Positions 1 through 7,849 of a DNA stretch of 64,000 nt are shown here, piece by piece. Location of the stretch: assembly GCF_004358105.1 (NCBI RefSeq), contig NZ_SMYL01000006.1, positions 124,001-188,000 on the forward strand, in the 5' to 3' direction. The notes under the pieces were generated by a model. The model was not told the DNA's origin. It saw nothing but the letters and a program-made list of their open reading frames with translations, and made no database searches. Within the stretch, counting starts at the first letter, position 1. Each line of letters begins with the position of its first letter. The DNA is from Sapientia aquatica. Its GTDB lineage: Bacteria > Pseudomonadota > Gammaproteobacteria > Burkholderiales > Burkholderiaceae_D. The position numbers and the translations under genes are program-made.

Positions 1-95
1 ACAGCGTAGGCCGTGTGCTGGATTTGTTCAATATTGCGCATCAGCTCACTCCGGAATGGCCGGGATTGAAGCCGTCGGATCAAGCTCAGAGTTAA
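1..95 (+). CDS. 3' end of an unidentified gene (partial)
   Basis: An open frame enters from the left edge and runs about 30 codons to a TAA at 93-95. The visible tail reads like a normal soluble protein end (VGRVLDLFNIAHQL, then TPEWPGLKPS). The start and most of the protein lie outside the window, so no function can be given. It converges on the SnoaL-like gene that ends at 106, leaving 10 bases between the two stops. Confidence 0.5.
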   Translation, partial: SVGRVLDLFNIAHQLTPEWPGLKPSDQAQS

Positions 96-117
96 TCTAA
101 CTCAGCTAACTGAGCTT
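82..117. terminator. Hairpin at a convergent gene junction
   Basis: AAGCTCAG (82-89) pairs perfectly with CTGAGCTT (110-117). A competing inner hairpin, GAGTTA (89-94) with TAACTC (98-103), overlaps it. It sits across the stop codons of two convergent genes, where a bidirectional terminator is expected. There is no clear T-run on either side, so it may act only as an RNA end-stabilising structure. Confidence 0.35.
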
Positions 118-546
118 CACCTCAAACTGCCGACGCAACCAGCGCACGGGCGCGCCGATGATCGGAAGCTTTTGGAATAACTCTTCCGCCGCATCCCAAT
201 AATCGCGATGCTCGATCACCAAACCTTCAGCATCAAACTTGAGGTGCGATGCGCCTAGCACGGTGTAGTGTTTGCCTTTCAAGCCGAATTCAAATGTCCA
301 CGTCACAAACGCCTGCCTACCCTGCATTACGCGCTCATGGATGATGAAACGTGGTGACTCAGTGGTAACAAACATATGGTCAAAAATTTTTATGATGGCT
401 TCCACGCCTTGCACTTCGTTAAACGGATCTTTAAAGCGTGCATCACTTTGATAAAAATCGACCGCCAACTTGACGCTGTCCGGCGTCAAGCTGCTGTACC
501 ACGCTAACAATTGATCTAACGGAGACTGTTGAATGGGCGTTGTCAT
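106..546 (-). CDS. SnoaL-like / nuclear transport factor 2 fold protein
   Basis: 146-residue soluble protein with the size and pattern of the NTF2-like (SnoaL) fold: an N-terminal helix with LLAWYSSL, then DARFKDPFNEVQG, the aromatic strand FVTWTFEF and HRDYWDAAEELF. Members of this superfamily are small cone-shaped barrels that bind or isomerise hydrophobic ligands; the substrate here is unknown. It is the last gene of the minus-strand lipid-modification operon, and its ATG overlaps the SDR stop codon in an ATGA. The same kind of gene is commonly found beside DUF1365 and cyclopropane synthase genes in proteobacteria, which supports a role with them, but the exact reaction is inference. Confidence 0.75.
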   Translation of the reverse strand: MTTPIQQSPLDQLLAWYSSLTPDSVKLAVDFYQSDARFKDPFNEVQGVEAIIKIFDHMFVTTESPRFIIHERVMQGRQAFVTWTFEFGLKGKHYTVLGASHLKFDAEGLVIEHRDYWDAAEELFQKLPIIGAPVRWLRRQFEVKLS

Positions 547-1322
547 GGCACTAACCGAGTCATTAAAAAGAAGCGCACGCTATACGGCAAAAGCTGGATA
601 AATTTTAGAACCTGAGTAAAGCGACGCGGAAAATGGATTTCAAATTTACCGGCACTAATTCCGCTCCAGATCGCTGCTGCCGCTTGCTGCGTAGTCTGCA
701 ATGCTGGCATGTAAAAACTGTTTTTGGCCGTCAATCCAGTATCCACAAAGCCGGGATTAATCAAATACACATCCAAGCCACGTGGATGCAAATCGGTGTA
801 TAAAATCTCGGCCAAATTAATTAATGCTGCTTTGCTGGGCCCATACACAGATGCGTTCGGCAAACCCATATAACCGGCTACGCTTGCGACAATTCCAATC
901 CCGCCATGTCCCTGCTTTAATAGCTCCGGCAATACCGTTGCTACTCCACTATAGACGCTGCCTACATTGATTTGTAAAGTACGGGCGGCCAATTCTGGCT
1001 TGACTTCCCAAGTGCGCTCGGGGCGGTAATCGGCGGCGCAGAATAGCAATAAATCGACGCCACCCATGCGCTCAACAATCTGCGCGTAGGCCGTCGCCCA
1101 AGCCGCCTGATCGAGCACATCTAACGGCAGCGCGAACATCGAATCATGGCTGCTGGCGACTTGCTGCAATAACTCGACTCGCCGCGCCGAGATCGCAACT
1201 TGCGCACCCTGCTGGGCAATCTGCTGCGCCATGGCGGCACCGATCCCGCTGGACGCGCCGATGATCCAAATGCGCTTTCCAGCCCATTGCTTTACTGGCG
1301 CATTAAATGAGGAGAACATCAT
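543..1322 (-). CDS. SDR family NAD(P)-dependent dehydrogenase
   Basis: 259-residue classical short-chain dehydrogenase. The cofactor-binding GASSGIG lies at residues 22-28 and the catalytic set is Ser147, Tyr160 and Lys164 (VYGPSK). ARR after the second strand suggests NADP(H) preference. A C-terminal hydrophobic stretch (VLKFIQLLPYSVRFFLM) could sit on the membrane, fitting a lipid-like substrate. The start is ATG-ATG at 1322/1319, overlapping the TGA of the DUF3833 gene, with GAGGTGG just upstream, so either ATG may be used. It lies between the DUF3833 lipoprotein and the SnoaL-like gene in a translationally coupled operon. The substrate cannot be told from sequence. Confidence 0.85.
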   Translation of the reverse strand: MMFSSFNAPVKQWAGKRIWIIGASSGIGAAMAQQIAQQGAQVAISARRVELLQQVASSHDSMFALPLDVLDQAAWATAYAQIVERMGGVDLLLFCAADYRPERTWEVKPELAARTLQINVGSVYSGVATVLPELLKQGHGGIGIVASVAGYMGLPNASVYGPSKAALINLAEILYTDLHPRGLDVYLINPGFVDTGLTAKNSFYMPALQTTQQAAAAIWSGISAGKFEIHFPRRFTQVLKFIQLLPYSVRFFLMTRLVP

Positions 1323-1870
1323 CCACCTCGCTTTTTAAAGAACAAGGTGACTTGTCCGAACTCGATGCCAAATTTCGACATGCTGGCGCGATTCATCATC
1401 GATTGGTCATCCATCAAATACATCCAATCATCGAAACGCATTTGGTAGCTGTCGTTATCGACCGGCAGCAACAAAGTGTATTGCCAGTGCAACGTGTTGC
1501 CGGATACTTGACCAATCGCTTCGCCCACCACATCAGCGGCGGTGCCATGCCACAGACCATCGGCCGATTTCACCAAAGTCCAAATACGCTGCTGCTTGGT
1601 GCCATCGTCGTACACAAAATGCTCATCAAGGATTAGCTTGCCGTCTTTTTGAGTGCCGATAATTTCAACGTGAAAGCGTTTGGTAACTTCACCATTACGC
1701 TGTTGGAACATACCCCACGCATCGGTGGTGCCAGAAAAATAGGTCACTAAGTCGAGCTTAGGTTGCACCTTGGCGTAATGAGTTACATCGGGTGCAGCGC
1801 AGCTTGCCAGCAGCAAGGTTGCCGCGAGCAAGGCGGCTTTGCTAAGCCAAGATTGGATACATTTACGCAT
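1319..1870 (-). CDS. DUF3833-type lipoprotein
   Basis: 183-residue protein with a lipoprotein signal: basic N-terminus, hydrophobic core and lipobox LASC, so the mature protein would begin at Cys24 and be anchored to the envelope. The rest is a beta-rich domain with FSGTTDAWGMFQQRNG, VKRF-like strand starts and repeated WxxD or WQYT motifs, as in the DUF3833 family, whose function is not known. It overlaps the upstream MFS gene by eight bases and its stop overlaps the SDR start, so it belongs to the operon. A lipocalin-like lipid-binding role would fit but is inference. Confidence 0.75.
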   Translation of the reverse strand: MRKCIQSWLSKAALLAATLLLASCAAPDVTHYAKVQPKLDLVTYFSGTTDAWGMFQQRNGEVTKRFHVEIIGTQKDGKLILDEHFVYDDGTKQQRIWTLVKSADGLWHGTAADVVGEAIGQVSGNTLHWQYTLLLPVDNDSYQMRFDDWMYLMDDQSMMNRASMSKFGIEFGQVTLFFKKRGG

Positions 1871-3170
1871 GATTTGCTTCCTTTAATAAACGCGATAAGC
1901 GCAGCAACAAAAACAAAGCGAAGAGCTTTGCCACGCAGGGAATTCCAGCATAAGCCAGTGCCAAATACGCATTGGCCGGCTGGCCTGGGTGGTAATCAAC
2001 GTAGGCCAATAACGGCAGCGTCAATCCCGAAACGGCTAAGGCAAATTTAGCCAATAAAGTCCAAATACCGTAATACGCCGCTGGTGCAGCATCAGCATCA
2101 ATTACGGTGGAAAGCAAAACCGGTGGCAACGCCAAATCAGCCCCTAAGGCAAATCCAGAAGCAATACACACCACAAAAAAAGGCATAATCGCGCCAGCGC
2201 CCAACATTGCCGCGCTGACAAACGCCAGCACCGCCAACAACATGCCCCAGCGCCACGCCGTGATCACGCCGATTCGATGCGCCAACTTAACCCAGCACGG
2301 CAAACCAATCGCGGCAGCCACAAAATAACTGGCTAAAAACGCGGCGCTGTAGGAACTCGCTTGCAATCGATCATTAATAAAAAACAGAACCAAAGTAGCC
2401 GGTACCGAGACCGAAATCGCGTTTAAAAAATACGGCGGCAGCAAGGCTTTAAACGCTTGATTGGCACGCATATTGTTCCATTCGGTGCGCCTATCCAAGA
2501 CAATGCCAGTACTGCGCTGCCAGATCGGTGCGGCGCGCAACAGCAGAGCAATCGATAACGCCAACAACACCGCAAAGACCGCGCTGTACCAACCCATTAA
2601 GCTCGGAACCTGATGTACATCACCCGCGATAATGATGCTGGGAATAACGCTCGCCAAAATCACACCAATTAAGCCAGCCGCCTCGCGCCATGCTGCGGCG
2701 TTGAGTCGGGATGAAACGGGCGCAGCACTATTCTCGTCTTTTTGCTCGTCGGCCAAGCGAGCGCCCCACGATAAATAGGCAATATTGAGCATGCTGTGCG
2801 CGACATAGGCAAACACCAACATCGCCGCCAACCAAAGCCCTAAATATTCAACCGATACAGGCGGCAACCACAAACCGAAAAACGCCGCCGCTAGCATGAA
2901 TCCAGCCACGCAAAACCACATCACCAACTGTCCGTTTTTACGATGCTGCTTATCGATCATCCGACCCAATAAGGGATCTTGGAGCGCATCGATAAAGCGT
3001 GCTAAAAACAAAATCCAACCAGCGCTTGATAAGGCCAAGCCAAGCTGCGTGGTGTAATAAGTCGGCACTTGCACGTACACCGGTAACGCCGACATGGCCA
3101 ATGGCAAGCCCAACAATCCGTAAGCAATCATGGCCCGGGTTGAGTTGCTCGCTTTGGCTACCTTAGTCAT
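1863..3170 (-). CDS. MFS transporter, GPH-like
   Basis: 435-residue integral membrane protein with about twelve hydrophobic segments. An early motif with FIDALQDPLLGRMID (about residues 60-75) matches the loop 2-3 signature of glycoside-pentoside-hexuronide type MFS carriers, and R/K-rich cytoplasmic loops follow. MFS genes of this type recur next to cyclopropane synthase clusters, where the cargo is more likely a lipid or lipid precursor than a sugar; that is inference. The ATG at 3170 overlaps the TGA of the chalcone-isomerase-like gene (ATGA), and the 3' end runs into the DUF3833 gene. Confidence 0.8.
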   Translation of the reverse strand: MTKVAKASNSTRAMIAYGLLGLPLAMSALPVYVQVPTYYTTQLGLALSSAGWILFLARFIDALQDPLLGRMIDKQHRKNGQLVMWFCVAGFMLAAAFFGLWLPPVSVEYLGLWLAAMLVFAYVAHSMLNIAYLSWGARLADEQKDENSAAPVSSRLNAAAWREAAGLIGVILASVIPSIIIAGDVHQVPSLMGWYSAVFAVLLALSIALLLRAAPIWQRSTGIVLDRRTEWNNMRANQAFKALLPPYFLNAISVSVPATLVLFFINDRLQASSYSAAFLASYFVAAAIGLPCWVKLAHRIGVITAWRWGMLLAVLAFVSAAMLGAGAIMPFFVVCIASGFALGADLALPPVLLSTVIDADAAPAAYYGIWTLLAKFALAVSGLTLPLLAYVDYHPGQPANAYLALAYAGIPCVAKLFALFLLLRLSRLLKEANHA

Positions 3171-3739
3171 TTACCCAGTCCAAGCAAGTTAGCGCGCAAG
3201 GTACTATCTTTGGTCTTTGGATCAAGCCAAATGGCAAAAAAGGCCTGCGCCAATTCAACATCAGCGATCTCGCCTAGCGCAGTGTTTTTCCCATAAAAGC
3301 GGCAACCACGCTGCGGCAAATACACGCCGATTAATTCATCGCCTTCCACTACACTTGGGAAAACGCGGCCCAATTCGAGCGACCAAGCGTGTAGCTTTTG
3401 GTCAGAATAACGCGAACCGAAAATGCGCTTAATTTCATCGATACTTTTTTCAACAAATTGCTCGCGGCTGATAGCGCGGTGGTAGGTTAATTCCAACGCA
3501 AACGCATCGTTTTGATTAAACGGCTGAGTTTGGCTCCACAATTTAGCGCTATAAATTCGGAAGCCAAACCAGCGCAACTCACCTTGCCCGACTTCTTTGG
3601 CTTGCGGCAATTGATCGCGCCATGTTTCTGCGGATGCCGCTTGGGCGAACAGCATAAAGGCCGCCAAGCCCAATGCGACTGTGGCCCGGACGGCGCTCAG
3701 TCGGTTGTTAAGCTTTGTGCAGTAAGAATTGGATGACAT
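3167..3739 (-). CDS. Chalcone-isomerase-like exported protein
   Basis: 190 residues from the ATG at 3739, chosen because a GAGGGG ribosome site precedes it and it begins a signal peptide ending QAASA before ETWRDQ. A longer frame to 3895 would use TTG, run inside the cfa gene and bury the signal peptide. The mature part (GELRWFGFRIYSAKLW, LELTYHRAISREQF, GCRFYGKN, FFAIWLDPKT) resembles the bacterial chalcone isomerase-like family, which usually lacks true flavonoid chemistry and may bind fatty acids. It overlaps the end of cfa by 32 bases and feeds by ATGA into the MFS gene. Periplasmic location is predicted. Confidence 0.75.
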   Translation of the reverse strand: MSSNSYCTKLNNRLSAVRATVALGLAAFMLFAQAASAETWRDQLPQAKEVGQGELRWFGFRIYSAKLWSQTQPFNQNDAFALELTYHRAISREQFVEKSIDEIKRIFGSRYSDQKLHAWSLELGRVFPSVVEGDELIGVYLPQRGCRFYGKNTALGEIADVELAQAFFAIWLDPKTKDSTLRANLLGLGK

Positions 3740-4919
3740 CGGTTTTCCCCTCGTCAAAGCCAGCTTCGCAATAGGCAAAATACATGCGCCAAATGCGCAT
3801 AAAACGGTCATCGAAACCGAGCTTGATAATTGATTCGTACTCGCGCTCCCACGCTTGATGCCAACGACGCAGCGTTTCAGCGTAGTCGCGGCCAAACGGA
3901 TAATGGGACAAGGTCGCCAATCCGGCTTTTTCTGCCTGCTCTACAAAGCGCTCAGGGCTGGGCAACATCCCACCCGGGAAAATATATTGCTGGATAAAAT
4001 CGGTGCTGCTGCGATAGCGTTCAAAATCGCGTTCCAAAATCGAGATCGATTGGATTAACGCGTTACCGCCCGACTTGAGTCGCGCTGACACGGTTTTAAA
4101 ATACTCCGCCCAGAAGCGCTCGCCCACAGCTTCAAACATTTCAATCGAAACGACCGCGTCAAATTGGCCGGTCAAATCGCGGTAATCACACAACTGCAAA
4201 TCGACTAACTCGGTCAAATTATTTTTTTGCACGCGCTCTTTGGCAATAGCCAACTGCGCCGGCGAAATTGTGATGCCAGTAATGCGGATGCCTTGCTTGC
4301 CAGCGTGTTCCGCAAAGCCGCCCCAGCCGCAGCCGATTTCTAATACGTGGTCGCCGGCTTTGAGTTTTAACTCATCAATAATGCGTTGATATTTATTGGC
4401 TTGCGCTTGCTCCAGCGAGATGCTGTAGTCGCCGTGAAATACGGCGCTGGAATAGGTAAAACTTGGGTCTAGCCAACGCTGGTAAAAATCATTTCCGATA
4501 TCGTAGTGCGCGTGAATATTGCGGCGGCTACCTTCGCGTGTGTTGGGGCGCAGCCAATGTTTTAAGCGGTACCACAGCGTAGAAATCCGGCCACCATTGA
4601 CCATGCGTTGTAAGGCGGCTTCATTTTTTAAGGCCAAGCGCAATAACGCGGTTAAATCCGGCGTGGAAACCCAATCCGCTTCCAAACATTCAGCAAAGCC
4701 AATATCGCCCGCGCTGATGATGCGGGCGCAAGCGCGCCAGTCGTTAATTTTGAGCGTGGCGCTAGGTGGTTGGTGCAAGTCACCAAACATCATTTGGTTG
4801 CCCTCAGGCGTAATGATTTGCAAATGACCTGATTTCAGGCGACTTAACAAGCCAATAAAAAGCTTGGCAGCAGTCGGCACGTTAGGTGGCAAAACGCCGG
4901 AAAAATGTGTTTGGCTCAC
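3708..4919 (-). CDS. cfa: Cyclopropane-fatty-acyl-phospholipid synthase
   Basis: 403-residue SAM-dependent enzyme that methylenates cis double bonds of membrane phospholipid acyl chains. Family landmarks are visible: HYDIGNDFY (about 138-146), FTYSSAVF, the SAM-binding LEIGCGWGGFAEHA (about 192-205), VSIEMFEAVGERF, and FIQQYIFPGGMLPS near residue 310. Length is normal for the family. The start is a GTG at 4919 that overlaps the DUF1365 stop as GTGA, with AGGAGA seven to eight bases upstream. It is the recognisable enzyme of the eight-gene operon and points to membrane lipid modification, often linked to acid, solvent or photo-oxidative stress. Confidence 0.93.
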   Translation of the reverse strand: MSQTHFSGVLPPNVPTAAKLFIGLLSRLKSGHLQIITPEGNQMMFGDLHQPPSATLKINDWRACARIISAGDIGFAECLEADWVSTPDLTALLRLALKNEAALQRMVNGGRISTLWYRLKHWLRPNTREGSRRNIHAHYDIGNDFYQRWLDPSFTYSSAVFHGDYSISLEQAQANKYQRIIDELKLKAGDHVLEIGCGWGGFAEHAGKQGIRITGITISPAQLAIAKERVQKNNLTELVDLQLCDYRDLTGQFDAVVSIEMFEAVGERFWAEYFKTVSARLKSGGNALIQSISILERDFERYRSSTDFIQQYIFPGGMLPSPERFVEQAEKAGLATLSHYPFGRDYAETLRRWHQAWEREYESIIKLGFDDRFMRIWRMYFAYCEAGFDEGKTDVIQFLLHKA

Positions 4920-5770
4920 GATGATGTCTCCTCGTTGTTGAGCTGTGAGGTTAAATTGTTAAATGGCATGTCGAGATTAAATTCAGGGAAAGTAATCGGT
5001 GCTGTAGGTGGCGTCGGCTTACTAAAAAACGGTACCCGTTTAATCCAAAGCGATAAGGCCTGACGATGGATTCCGAACATGATGGCAAAGGTCAATAATG
5101 GCTGCATCAACACGGCCCGACGAATGTTGTTTGTGCTGAGCGGCTCGCATTTGCCACCCACCGCAGTTTTTATAATCAATCCATCGGCATCGGAATAATC
5201 TAGGCTGACCAAACTTGTGTTCGATTTATCCGCGACTTGGTCTCTAAACTTAAATCGGTAAAAACCACGCACTTGGCAAAACGGTGAGACATGCATATTT
5301 TTACTGCAATGCAGTTCAGTCTCAGCCGTGATGACTTGTTTGTCAGCGGCAGTTAATAAATAGCGGTGCGTTTCACCAAAGGTGTTATTGACTTCAGCTA
5401 GGACGGCGCGCAGTCCGCCACTTTTATCGTGGCAATACCAAAAGCTAACCGGATTAAACACATAGCCGAATAAACGCGGAAAGGTTTGCAACCAGATTTC
5501 ACCATCGGCATCGACTTGGGCTTGGTTGAGGATGTTGCGCATCCACGCTTGCAAACTTGAGCCGTCGCGCGCGCCATAATCGCGCTGTTGCAGTGACGCG
5601 ATACGCCATTTATCAACCGCAAACCATGCCGAATTAAGTTCGTCCAAACGCGCCAAATTAACGCGTACATAAAATACCGGATAAATAAAACGGTGCAGCA
5701 CAGGGCGCACGCGCTCATGGAACACTTGGCCCCGAATCAACCACGCTGGAGCAGAGCGCAGTGTCGTCAT
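4916..5770 (-). CDS. DUF1365 family protein
   Basis: 284 residues from the ATG at 5770, which overlaps the stop of the FAD oxidoreductase as ATGA. An in-frame TTG twelve bases further up is a less likely start. The DUF1365 hallmark FGYVFNPVSFWYC is present in the first half, followed by EVNNTFGETHRYLL and CSKNMHVSPF. The family has no established reaction but is almost always paired with a flavin amine-oxidase-like protein and a cyclopropane synthase homologue, exactly as here, so it is probably a partner in acyl-chain modification. Confidence 0.87.
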   Translation of the reverse strand: MTTLRSAPAWLIRGQVFHERVRPVLHRFIYPVFYVRVNLARLDELNSAWFAVDKWRIASLQQRDYGARDGSSLQAWMRNILNQAQVDADGEIWLQTFPRLFGYVFNPVSFWYCHDKSGGLRAVLAEVNNTFGETHRYLLTAADKQVITAETELHCSKNMHVSPFCQVRGFYRFKFRDQVADKSNTSLVSLDYSDADGLIIKTAVGGKCEPLSTNNIRRAVLMQPLLTFAIMFGIHRQALSLWIKRVPFFSKPTPPTAPITFPEFNLDMPFNNLTSQLNNEETSS

Positions 5771-7044
5771 AGAACGGCCCAACTTGGCGCAAGACCAAAA
5801 TCATTCACCACGCGCAATGCTGACTTCAAACCATCTTCATGGAATCCATAACCAGTCCACGCACCTGCAAACCAGATCGACTTTTTACCTTGGATCGTTG
5901 CAAGCTGCTTTTGGGCATTGATCGCGGCATGATCAAAGACGGGGTGTTCGTAATCAAATTCGGCAATTACCTTGGCTGGATCGGGCGCGGCAAACGGATT
6001 TAAGGTAACCATGACCGGCGTTTCGAACGGCAAGTCTTGTAATTGGTTGAGCCAGTAACTCACGCACACCGGACGTTGATCGTCCTGCGCCACCGTGCTT
6101 AGGTAATTCCAAGAGGACCACACTTTTTTACGCAGCGGCATTTGCTTGATATCGGTGTGAAGAATCGCTTTATTGTACTGGTAACGCACGGCCGACAGGA
6201 CTTTACGTTCATCCTCGGTCGCATCTTCCAATATCTGTAAAGTCTGAGGCGAGTGAGTTGCAAACACCACGGCATCAAACGCTTCTTCGCCCTGCGCTGT
6301 GCTCACGAGGGCGCCGGTTTCAGAGCGTTTAACTTTAGTCACGGGGGAATTGATACGCGCATCAGTCAACGTTGCCGCGATCTTTTGCACGTAATCACGC
6401 CCGCCGCCTTTAACGGTCAGCCATTGCGGACGATTAGTGACTTGCAGTAGCGCGTGGTTCATACAAAAGCGCAAAAACGTGCTGGCAGGGTAATGCAAAA
6501 TATCGCTCGGGGAGCTTGACCAAATCGCCGCAGCCATGGGCAACAAATACGCATCGCGGAAAGCATCACGGTAGTTTTCTGCGGCCAGCAATTCACCCAA
6601 GGTTTCGCCACTGGCAACGGTGCGCTTTAGATAAAGTTCAGCAGCACCATTGAAGCGCATGATGTCGCGCAGCATTAACAAGAACGACGGTGAACATAAA
6701 TGACTACGTTGTGCGAAGAAGGTATCTAAATTAGTCCCGGCCCATTCGGTTGCGCCATCGTCGATCGACACACCAAACGACATATCGGTGCCGTAACTTT
6801 TCACGCCCAATTCAGCAAACAAGGCAATCAGGTTGGGATAAGTGGCTTGGTTATAGACCAAAAACCCAGTATCAACTGGATGAGTAATACCCTCAATCGT
6901 TACCTCAACTGTATTGGTGTGCCCGCCTAAGTAAGCACCGGCTTCATACAACACCACATCATGTTGGCGACTCAAAAAGTACGCGCTAGCCAGACCGGAA
7001 ATTCCTGCACCAATGACTGCTATACGCTGTCTTTTTTCGTTCAT
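5767..7044 (-). CDS. NAD(P)/FAD-dependent amine-oxidase-like oxidoreductase
   Basis: 425 residues with an N-terminal Rossmann FAD site IAVIGAGISGLASAYFL (8-24), an acidic VVLYEAGAYLGGHT end to the second strand, and a C-terminal FAD motif WFAGAWTGYGFHEDG (about 392-406) typical of flavin amine oxidase/desaturase-like proteins. It is the first gene of the minus-strand operon and is followed with ATGA overlap by DUF1365. Proteins of this type beside cfa are thought to act on fatty acyl chains, but the substrate is not shown by the sequence. Its promoter must lie in 7045-7227, shared with the divergent tetR-like gene. Confidence 0.88.
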   Translation of the reverse strand: MNEKRQRIAVIGAGISGLASAYFLSRQHDVVLYEAGAYLGGHTNTVEVTIEGITHPVDTGFLVYNQATYPNLIALFAELGVKSYGTDMSFGVSIDDGATEWAGTNLDTFFAQRSHLCSPSFLLMLRDIMRFNGAAELYLKRTVASGETLGELLAAENYRDAFRDAYLLPMAAAIWSSSPSDILHYPASTFLRFCMNHALLQVTNRPQWLTVKGGGRDYVQKIAATLTDARINSPVTKVKRSETGALVSTAQGEEAFDAVVFATHSPQTLQILEDATEDERKVLSAVRYQYNKAILHTDIKQMPLRKKVWSSWNYLSTVAQDDQRPVCVSYWLNQLQDLPFETPVMVTLNPFAAPDPAKVIAEFDYEHPVFDHAAINAQKQLATIQGKKSIWFAGAWTGYGFHEDGLKSALRVVNDFGLAPSWAVL

Positions 7045-7083
7045 TTATTCACCTAAACTTGTGTATTGATTATGAAATGGCAC

Positions 7084-7117
7084 TTGACGTTTTGTTACGC
7101 GCATTATTAATTAATAA
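7084..7117. promoter_or_regulatory. Divergent promoter region with AT palindrome
   Basis: The 183-base gap between the FAD oxidoreductase and the TetR-type gene contains a perfect 14-base palindrome, TTATTAATTAATAA (7104-7117), just downstream of TTGACG (7084-7089), which could be a + strand -35 with the palindrome covering the -10. This is the natural place for autoregulation by the TetR protein. AT-only palindromes also arise by chance, so the operator call is tentative. Confidence 0.3.
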
Positions 7118-7227
7118 CCACGCTGTCCAACTAAATATAACTAACTTGTATTGCGTTGCCGCGACCCTGTGCTAATATTACTACCAATAAAACAGAAAAG
7201 CTACTAATCAGTAACTTTAATTTACCA

Positions 7228-7848
7228 ATGAGTATATTTAATAAAATCAGCTTTAAAGACCAAGCTTTTAAGCTCCGGGAAAGCGCGATTTTAGACGCGA
7301 CGACCAGTATCTTGGGTGACAAGGGTTTCGATCTGATGACGATGGACGATGTCGCCAATGCGGTCGGCATTTCCAAACCCAGCCTATATAAACACTTCAA
7401 ATCGAAAGAAGAATTGGTGGGCGAAGCGCTGATCCGTTTGATTGACGGCGCGATTACTTATTTAGCCGACATCGACAAAGACCTGCCGCCCGTGCAAAAG
7501 CTGCGCATCTTATTAGAGTGGGCCATGCGTGTGCGCTTGCAAGGCGGGATGCCATTTTTACCGTCCACCAGCACTAGCGTGCGCTCCATGTTGATGAAGA
7601 ACATCAGCTATGTGACGCGCATTTTAAAACTCAATAGTCAGCTCGAAAAACTCGTTATCGCAGCACAAAAAAGCGGCGATCTGAATCCAAAACTTTCCTG
7701 CGACGTCATCCTATTTAGTTACTACTCACGCACCTGCGATCCAGCCGTCGATTATTTAAAAACCTTTAGCAAAATGAGCGACGACGCCATTGTTGAGCAC
7801 ATGCTGCAAGTGGCCTTTAACGGCTTAACGTCCAATTCAGCCCAATAA
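7228..7848 (+). CDS. TetR family transcriptional regulator
   Basis: 206 residues from the ATG at 7228; a longer TTG frame has no support. The N-terminal DNA-binding domain is clear: RESAILDATTSILGDKGFDLMTMDDVA, with the recognition helix region GISKPSLYKHFKSKEELV. The C-terminal half is a helical ligand-binding domain (ILLEWAMRVRLQGG onward) with no assignable ligand. It is divergent from the cyclopropane-lipid operon and overlaps nothing, while its stop is one base from the photolyase ATG, so it and phrB are cotranscribed. The likely target is the shared promoter region 7045-7227. No good ribosome site is visible. Confidence 0.9.
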   Translation: MSIFNKISFKDQAFKLRESAILDATTSILGDKGFDLMTMDDVANAVGISKPSLYKHFKSKEELVGEALIRLIDGAITYLADIDKDLPPVQKLRILLEWAMRVRLQGGMPFLPSTSTSVRSMLMKNISYVTRILKLNSQLEKLVIAAQKSGDLNPKLSCDVILFSYYSRTCDPAVDYLKTFSKMSDDAIVEHMLQVAFNGLTSNSAQ

Positions 7849-7849
7849 T

